Positions 60,586-60,713 of a stretch of 60,713 bases of DNA are shown piece by piece (position 1 is the stretch's first letter; each line of letters starts with the position of its first letter). Both the position numbers and the translations under genes were made by a program. The stretch lies in assembly GCA_947476405.1 (NCBI GenBank), contig CANJQG010000008.1, positions 1-60,713 on the forward strand, in the 5' to 3' direction. This stretch comes from Thiotrichales bacterium (lineage in GTDB: Bacteria > Pseudomonadota > Gammaproteobacteria > Francisellales > CACEW01). The notes beneath the pieces are model-generated. The model ran no database searches and was not told the origin of the DNA. It saw only the letters and a program-made list of their open reading frames with translations.

Positions 60586-60659
60586 TGGTGCTGTCAGGCG
60601 GAATCGAACCGCCGACCTACTGATTACGAATCCTCTATCTAGCTGTATTGTACAACAGC
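60586..60659 (-). pseudogene. Degenerate tRNA (Thr-CGT-like), attR
   Basis: Read on the minus strand, the 3' part is well formed: T-arm GGCGG-TTCGATT-CCGCC, acceptor strand TGACAGC pairing with 5' GCTGTTG, discriminator A and an encoded CCA. The anticodon loop reads TTCGTAA (CGT, Thr). However, the D-arm cannot fold normally and the 5' anticodon stem does not pair, as if a few bases were lost. Hence it looks like a damaged tRNA or a chimera made by repeated integrations. Its 3' end is the att core matched at 135-157. Beyond it, 60660-60713 has no visible feature. Confidence 0.55.
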
Positions 60660-60713
60660 CCTCAAAAATACACAATAGGAAAATAAAGGCTTGCAGTGGA
60701 TTTTTAAAAAATA

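Noticed and set aside
1..60713. CRISPR arrays and insertion sequences
   Set aside because: I saw no regular repeat-spacer array, no Cas-like protein and no transposase in any frame.

Overview
This 60.7-kb window looks like an almost complete integrative and conjugative element (ICE) of a gammaproteobacterium. The moderately AT-rich composition, the hybrid sensor kinase, the HTH-S24 regulator and the Trb-type transfer system resemble what I know from Legionellales (Legionella, Coxiellaceae and relatives). That assignment is inference; no database was searched. The right end carries a tyrosine integrase (59204-60418, minus) next to a tRNA-like sequence whose encoded CCA end (60586-60588) faces into the element. 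An imperfect copy of that tRNA 3' end lies at 135-157. The element therefore spans roughly 158-60585. Short CTATACA repeats with 12-bp spacing occur just inside both ends, as expected for integrase arm sites.

Layout. 395-2871: a candidate HARE-HTH/nuclease gene and two unknown genes. 3226-11446: the DNA-processing half of conjugation, namely a J-domain protein, a TraF-type peptidase, small TraD and TraC proteins, a probable oriT, and a very large TraA (relaxase, helicase and TOPRIM/primase-like). 11514-16144: general cargo (EVE protein, MarR regulator, SRPBCC protein, MATE pump, alpha/beta hydrolase, YCII protein). 16263-20293: a defence block of a BcgI-like fused nuclease-methylase, its specificity subunit and a Shedu (SduA) protein. 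20337-21460: small cargo genes.

21541-33392 (minus) is the most unusual part. Eleven tightly packed genes, many with overlapping start and stop codons, encode two paralogous zinc dehydrogenases, a fumarylacetoacetase-fold enzyme, a HAD phosphatase, a Gfo/Idh/MocA oxidoreductase, a DUF4862 protein, an MFS exporter, a DAHP synthase, a PLP aminotransferase, a MATE exporter and an ATP-grasp ligase. This has the composition of a small-molecule biosynthesis and export operon, probably making an amino-acid-like or dipeptide-like compound from DAHP-type chemistry. It is preceded by a ribbon-helix-helix-like gene and faces a divergent HTH-S24 (CI/LexA-like) gene. The shared promoter region contains direct repeats.

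34966-39856 (minus) is a signalling operon: response regulator, small protein, 7TM-like hybrid histidine kinase, GNAT acetyltransferase and an unknown protein. 40072-43844 holds a small secreted protein, a tandem pair of unknown paralogues and a LysE-type exporter. 44310-57208 is the mating-pair-formation operon, trbB-C-D-E-J-L-F-G-I in Tn4371-type order, then traG (coupling protein), an unknown gene, an RRM RNA-binding protein and an AlpA-like regulator. It is preceded by a structured leader containing a 53-codon ORF coupled to trbB. 57450-59234 is an OLD-like ATPase-TOPRIM nuclease beside the integrase.

Working model: TraA with TraC/TraD acts at oriT (about 5590-5827), TraG delivers DNA to the Trb channel, TraF matures the TrbC pilin, and Int/attL/attR handle integration. 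The element pays its way with defence genes at several places and with a cryptic metabolite operon.
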